A stretch of 57,505 nucleotides of DNA from Alphaproteobacteria bacterium (lineage in GTDB: Bacteria > Pseudomonadota > Alphaproteobacteria > Rhizobiales > Xanthobacteraceae), in the NCBI GenBank assembly GCA_005884765.1, contig VAZV01000134.1, positions 1-57,505 of the forward strand, read 5' to 3'. Both the position numbers and the translations under genes were made by a program. Shown here one piece after another: positions 53,665 to 57,505 of the stretch; the stretch's first letter is position 1, and the number at the start of each line of letters is the position of its first letter. Under the pieces are notes generated by a model that did not search any database, was not told where the DNA came from, and saw nothing but the letters and a program-made list of their open reading frames with translations.

Positions 53665-54066
53665 TTATTCACCGCGGAATGCGGCGGCTGTCTTGGTGTT
53701 CACGGGCCGCACGATGCAATCGTCGAGCTGATCGAGCTCGTCGAGCTCACGAGCGTGGCGGCTTCCCCACTCGCACAGCGCCAGCATGACGGGTTCCAGG
53801 CTGAGCCCTAACGACGTGGCTGTATAGTCGACGCGTGGGGGTACCTGACGGAAGACCTCGCGATCAACAAGGCGATGCTCCTCGAGCTCTCGCAGTTGCT
53901 GCACAAGAACCTTCTGGCTGATCCGGGGCAGGAGCCGCTGGAGTTCTGAGAGGCGTTTCGGCCCGTCGAATAGATGATAGAGGATCACCGCTTTCCAACG
54001 ACCGGATATCGCCTTCAGCGCTCGTTCGATCGGCAGGGATGGCAATCGATTTACGATCCTGGCCAC
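53665..54066 (-). CDS. HxlR-family transcriptional regulator
   Basis: 133 aa with a GTG start at 54066 preceded by GAAGG; an ATG at 54120 would add 18 residues with a weak ribosome binding site. Winged HTH: LPIERALKAISGRWKAVILY, FDGPKRLSELQRLLPRISQK and VLVQQLRELEEHRLV. The cysteine that many family members carry just before PIE is Leu here, so thiol-based sensing of the HypR/YodB type is unlikely. It diverges from the oxidoreductase gene at 54162 and probably controls it. Confidence 0.9.
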   Translation of the reverse strand: MARIVNRLPSLPIERALKAISGRWKAVILYHLFDGPKRLSELQRLLPRISQKVLVQQLRELEEHRLVDREVFRQVPPRVDYTATSLGLSLEPVMLALCEWGSRHARELDELDQLDDCIVRPVNTKTAAAFRGE

Positions 54067-54161
54067 AGTTACCTTCTGGTGTGTATGGGATAAAACGCTC
54101 CGTAGAGAAGAATATCGCATGTAGGGCAGGTTCGGAAGAAATCGACCAGAGGGTTTCCTCC

Positions 54162-55151
54162 ATGAAAGCTGTCCTCCTTCGCCGTTTCGGCGGGCCCGAT
54201 GTCCTCGAGGTCGTTGAAGTTCCCAAGCCCTCCCTCAATCCAGGGGAGGTCCTGATCCGGGTGAAGGCTGCCGGGGTCAATTATTTCGAGACCTTGATGC
54301 GGGAAGGTCGCTACGGCTTTAGTCCAACGCTGCCGATTATCGCAGGCGTCGAGGTTGCTGGGGTGGTCGAAGAGGCCAGTGGGGATGCCCGTGTCTCCGT
54401 CGGCAGCCGCGTTGCCGTTCCGCTTTTCGCGATAGGAGCGACCGGCGGGTACGCGCAGTTCATTGCCGTCGATTCCCAGCAGACCTATCCAGTCCCCGAC
54501 GATGTCGCGTTCGAAGAGGCGGCGGCGCTGATGGTACAAGGCTTGACGGCTCTCCACGCCGTGCGACGCGCCGATCCGGCTCATAAGAAGATACTGGTGC
54601 TTGCCGCGGCGGGTGGCGTCGGTTCGCTGGTCGTTCAACTGGCTCGGCGGCGCGGAGCGCGCAAGATTATCGCGGCTGCGGGTTCCGAACGAAAGCTCGA
54701 TGTCGCTCGTGCCCTCGGCGCCGATGCCGGCGTCATCTACAGCGGCGCAGGATGGGGCGCGGCGGTGGAGGCCGCGGCCGATGGCGAGCAGGTCGATATC
54801 GTCTACGATTTCGTAGGTGGTGGTTTCTCTAGTGAATATCTTCCGGCGCTCGCGCCGCAGGGTGAACTGCTGTTCGGCGCGCTCGGTCGCGCCGACGTCG
54901 ATTACCGCGCGCTCAACGTCATGATCGAGCAGAACCAGTCACTTAAGGGCATCGCGCTGATCCCGCTGCTGACGCCGGAAAATCTGAAGGCCGACCTTGC
55001 AACGCTGTTCGCGCTTTCCGCGGCGGACGAACTGAAGACGCAGGTTGGTGCGCGATACGCGCTCGACGAGATCGCTGCGGCGCACCGAGCCATAGGGACA
55101 CGCGCGACCATCGGCAAAGTTATTCTGCTGCCGGCTCAGGATCGCAAGTAG
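54162..55151 (+). CDS. Zinc-free quinone-oxidoreductase-like MDR enzyme
   Basis: 329-aa medium-chain reductase of the quinone oxidoreductase branch. MKAVLLRRFGGPDVLEVVEV opening, GVNYFETLMREGRYG, IIAGVEVAGVVEEASG, the NADPH-binding AAAGGVGSLVVQLARRRGAR, and VDIVYDFVGGG. The zinc-ligand cysteines of alcohol dehydrogenases are absent. ATG at 54162 follows a CCTCC-rich stretch without a clear ribosome binding site. Divergent from the HxlR gene, a typical pairing for electrophile or quinone detoxification; the substrate is not evident. Confidence 0.9.
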   Translation: MKAVLLRRFGGPDVLEVVEVPKPSLNPGEVLIRVKAAGVNYFETLMREGRYGFSPTLPIIAGVEVAGVVEEASGDARVSVGSRVAVPLFAIGATGGYAQFIAVDSQQTYPVPDDVAFEEAAALMVQGLTALHAVRRADPAHKKILVLAAAGGVGSLVVQLARRRGARKIIAAAGSERKLDVARALGADAGVIYSGAGWGAAVEAAADGEQVDIVYDFVGGGFSSEYLPALAPQGELLFGALGRADVDYRALNVMIEQNQSLKGIALIPLLTPENLKADLATLFALSAADELKTQVGARYALDEIAAAHRAIGTRATIGKVILLPAQDRK

Positions 55152-55657
55152 TGTAGAAACAGAAACAACAGACAAGTCGCACAGCAATCTGGCCGTGCGA
55201 CATCCTCCACAAAAAACGTCGCACGAGACCCCTTTTGTTCTCGGCGACAGCTCCCGTAATTTATTGACAAAGAAGGGTTTTTGCTTGGTGGGCGCACCAG
55301 GGCTCGAACCTGGGACCCGCTGATTAAGAGACACAGCACTACCGTTGATCTCTCAAGAGAATTTTTCCAACCGAGCCAAAATCCGAGCATTAGACTTCAA
55401 TGGCTTACAGCCAAAAATCCAACCAGTGTGACGAGCCAGCGCTGACTGATCGGAAGGATCTGAAAAGTCGGGGGTTCGAGTCAGTGGTCCGCTACATTGC
55501 GCAACCCACTGTTTTGGAAGCCCTGTTTTCGTATCGGCGGGCAGCGTAACTGGCTTGGCGGCGCTTTGAGAGTTCGCCGAAAGCTGCCTTTTGTGCGCGT
55601 TCCCTTTAACTTTGCTTATTGAGTTTCAACCAGCCTAGTCGTTATGCCGTGACTGCA
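55152..55657. other. Non-coding junction between oxidoreductase and relaxase genes
   Basis: 506 bp. The only recognisable item is the tRNA-Lys half at 55286-55330. Base composition is lower in GC than the flanks. A second ttcgagt near 55475 is not part of a foldable tRNA. I take this as the boundary between the resident sequence and a mobile element. Confidence 0.55.
55286..55330 (-). tRNA. tRNA-Lys(CUU) 3' half, probable attachment site
   Basis: Read on the minus strand: anticodon loop ctcttaa (CTT, 55330-55324), 3' stem tcagc, variable gggtc, a perfect T-arm (ccagg-ttcgagc-cctgg), acceptor tgcgccc, discriminator a and encoded cca ending at 55286. The match to alphaproteobacterial tRNA-Lys(CUU) stops at the 5' side of the loop, where tgtgt cannot pair with tcagc. 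Identity starting at the anticodon loop is what tyrosine-recombinase integration leaves at the far end of an element. The intact gene should lie to the right, beyond the relaxase. Confidence 0.8.
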
Positions 55658-57505
55658 CTACACGCTGAGCCCTCGGTTTCGTCCCAGCGTCCACTCGATT
55701 CCGCCGTCCTCGCGCGCTACTCCGGTGATATGCCGGCCGATGTGCCTCTCAAGCATCGGTAGCCAAGGCACCAGCTGAAAGCCAAGCCCGTTGTCGATCA
55801 TGGCGAAGCGTCCGCTGACGAGGCTGGCGACACCAGCAAGGCGGCCACTGACATACTCGCCAGCGTTTGCTGGCATGTAGGTTAGGCCGCGCTCTCTCGC
55901 CATCTGATGGCCGACACGCTCAATCTCCCGTTGCTCAAGAGTCGCCACGATGTCGACAGGGACGCGAATTTTGCCGTCCTTGACGGTTGCGAGACCCATC
56001 TCCACAAGTCGCTGCGCCCTCCGATTCATGGCTCTGCCGACCTCTCGGCCAAAGCCGCTGTCTCGGAGGTCCGAACGGTCGTCCGCGATCATCTGGCGGT
56101 CGAGCCAAGTCGCACCGTCGCTGGCAATCTGCCGGTCGAGGCCGATGGCCGAGAGCGTCCGAATTCTCAACCCGTCGCCGCCCTGGCTGAGGTCGTAAGC
56201 CTGCCCACGCTCGACGATGTCCTTCGGGACCTTCCAATTATCGGCATCGATCCGCTCGACAAGGCTGGCCCGGCGCAGCACTTCCAGGCGGCGGACATGG
56301 GAACGCACGAAAGCTTCGGGGTCCTTGCCCTGCCGCTGAAAGCTGTCGTGGATACGCTCCAGGTGCCGGCTCGGCCGGTAGATGTCGTTGTCCTCCCTGG
56401 CATTGCCGGCAATGTTGCGGTCGGCAGGTCTTGGACCGGACACGACTGGGGCCGCTTCGACGATCATGTCCCGCCTGAGCTCCTCGATCCGGCTCGGGTC
56501 CTTGAACTCCATGTGATGGACGCGGCCATCGATGCTGTCGACGACCAGGTAGACGCGCTCGCCCATCTCGTCTCCGGCCAGGCCTTTGGCCAGGACCTGG
56601 CCGACGATCCTCTCGCCTAAGCCTTCGCCGTGAAGGGCGAATTGGCCGGCACCACGCTCCTCGGCGAGACCATTCTTGGTGAGTGCCCGATGGATCGAGT
56701 TGATGGCTTCATTGCGGTGGTCCAAATCCTTCAGGACTTGCTCCGCGCGGTCGGAAAGGGACCATCGTCCTGACTCAAGCTCTCTTGCCACTCCGTAGCG
56801 CTCCAGGTGCCTGACCCGGCCGATCATCAGGTTGCGGTTTTCGCGGACCAGGAAGGTCGCGCCCTCGCCGGGGCGTAGGTCGATCACCCCCTGCTCCTGC
56901 TGCTCGCTCAAGAGGATCTTGTCGAGCCGGGTCACCCGCTCGGCCTCGACCTCGTTCTGCAGCTTGGTCTGAAGCTCGATCTCGCTCTGGTGACCCAATT
57001 CCCGGGTGACCAGCTCGCTCGCCCGGTGGCGGATGCCATGGGCGATGTAGTCGCCGGCGATGTTGAGGATGCGGCCGTCATCGAGCACGCCCCTGACGAT
57101 GATGTGGGTATGCGGATGACCGGTGTTGTGATGGCCGACCGCGGCCCAGTCGAGGCGGGTAGACAGATCCAATTCCATCTGGCGCATGAGGTCACGGGTG
57201 AAGCCGCGAAGGTCGCCCATCTCTGCGGCATCCTCGGGTGCGACGATGAACCGAAACTGATGACGATCTTCCCGCCCGCGCTCCACAAAGGCCTTACCGT
57301 CAGCCTCGTTCTCGAACGCCGAATAGGCCTTGCCCCGCTCGCCGTCATGCGTAACACCATCCCGTTCAAGGTAACGCAGATGGGCATCCACGGCCCTGCT
57401 CATCGTCCCCCGCATCTTCGGACCCCGCGAACCCTTACCTTGCGGATTGAGCCGGACCACCCTGGCCTTGACCACCACTCGCCGCGCCCGGAAGCGGCCT
57501 GCGGA
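55658..57505 (-). CDS. DUF3363 relaxase / mobilization nuclease (5' end outside window)
   Basis: 615 residues visible, still open at the right edge. The relaxase histidine triad is plain in AVGHHNTGHPHTHIIVRGVL. Upstream lies VVKARVVRLNPQGKG, then AHLRYLERDGVTHDG, and the long C-terminal DUF3363 region includes GVIDLRPGEGATFLVREN, ERVYLVVDSIDGRVHHMEF and a conserved end near RHITGVAREDGGIEWTLGRN. The GTG at 57478 is a possible start, but GRFRARR in frame before it resembles the family, so the gene continues. It nicks and leads transfer of an integrative or mobilizable element. Codon usage resembles the rest. Confidence 0.9.
   Translation of the reverse strand, partial: SAGRFRARRVVVKARVVRLNPQGKGSRGPKMRGTMSRAVDAHLRYLERDGVTHDGERGKAYSAFENEADGKAFVERGREDRHQFRFIVAPEDAAEMGDLRGFTRDLMRQMELDLSTRLDWAAVGHHNTGHPHTHIIVRGVLDDGRILNIAGDYIAHGIRHRASELVTRELGHQSEIELQTKLQNEVEAERVTRLDKILLSEQQEQGVIDLRPGEGATFLVRENRNLMIGRVRHLERYGVARELESGRWSLSDRAEQVLKDLDHRNEAINSIHRALTKNGLAEERGAGQFALHGEGLGERIVGQVLAKGLAGDEMGERVYLVVDSIDGRVHHMEFKDPSRIEELRRDMIVEAAPVVSGPRPADRNIAGNAREDNDIYRPSRHLERIHDSFQRQGKDPEAFVRSHVRRLEVLRRASLVERIDADNWKVPKDIVERGQAYDLSQGGDGLRIRTLSAIGLDRQIASDGATWLDRQMIADDRSDLRDSGFGREVGRAMNRRAQRLVEMGLATVKDGKIRVPVDIVATLEQREIERVGHQMARERGLTYMPANAGEYVSGRLAGVASLVSGRFAMIDNGLGFQLVPWLPMLERHIGRHITGVAREDGGIEWTLGRNRGLSV

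Noticed and set aside
55430..55495. Second tRNA-like segment with gggggttcgagt
   Set aside because: No matching T-stem or acceptor; too degenerate to name.

Overview
The window looks like a chromosomal or island segment of a GC-rich alphaproteobacterium of the Bradyrhizobium/Rhizobiales type. This is inferred from the GC-rich codon use, the DUF1127 protein, a Rhizobiales-style DUF3363 relaxase, tRNA sequences that resemble alphaproteobacterial ones from memory, and the density of ABC uptake operons. No rRNA and no intact tRNA gene is present, and I found no CRISPR array.

Layout. (1) 1-12.6 kb, pentose uptake and catabolism: xylA (cut by the left edge), xylB, a LacI-type regulator, an IS481-type transposase remnant, an OprB-type porin, a FadR/GntR regulator, a ribose/xylose-type ABC importer (permease, double ATPase, binding protein), a divergent ROK regulator, and a short-chain dehydrogenase resembling the Caulobacter D-xylose 1-dehydrogenase. 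A DUF899 thioredoxin-fold protein follows. (2) 13.6-24.9 kb, a segment with half a tRNA gene near each end (5' half of tRNA-Leu(UAA), 3' half of tRNA-Met(CAU)). It carries an FGGY sugar kinase, a DeoC/LacD-type aldolase, an ABC sugar/polyol importer whose ATPase is divergent from its binding protein and permeases, then a DHA2-family efflux pump coupled to a DUF1127 gene, and an ArsR-type regulator. (3) 25.1-35.0 kb, a twelve-gene minus-strand operon in which an ABC importer (binding protein, two permeases, a 67-aa membrane protein, two ATPases) runs with 4- to 8-nt overlaps or gaps into a complete PTS-type dihydroxyacetone kinase: DhaL, stand-alone DhaM (EIIA), HPr, enzyme I, a 139-aa putative DNA-binding protein and DhaK. 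(4) 35.7-47.5 kb, a twelve-gene minus-strand organosulfur cluster: two SsuBC-type ABC cores, four solute-binding proteins, two bacterial-luciferase-like monooxygenases, an acyl-CoA-dehydrogenase-like monooxygenase and a flavin reductase. (5) 47.9-53.3 kb: a TetR regulator divergent from an RND efflux pair. (6) 53.7-55.2 kb: an HxlR regulator divergent from a quinone-oxidoreductase-like enzyme. (7) 55.3 kb to the right edge: the 3' half of tRNA-Lys(CUU) beside a DUF3363 relaxase gene that runs out of the window, which I read as one end of an integrative/conjugative or mobilizable element.

Functionally the window is a scavenging region (pentoses, C3 compounds or polyols, organosulfonates) with local regulators. 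The most distinctive system is the ABC importer fused operonically to a dedicated, split PTS phosphorelay for dihydroxyacetone kinase. Substrates of all transporters are inferred from neighbours, not seen directly.
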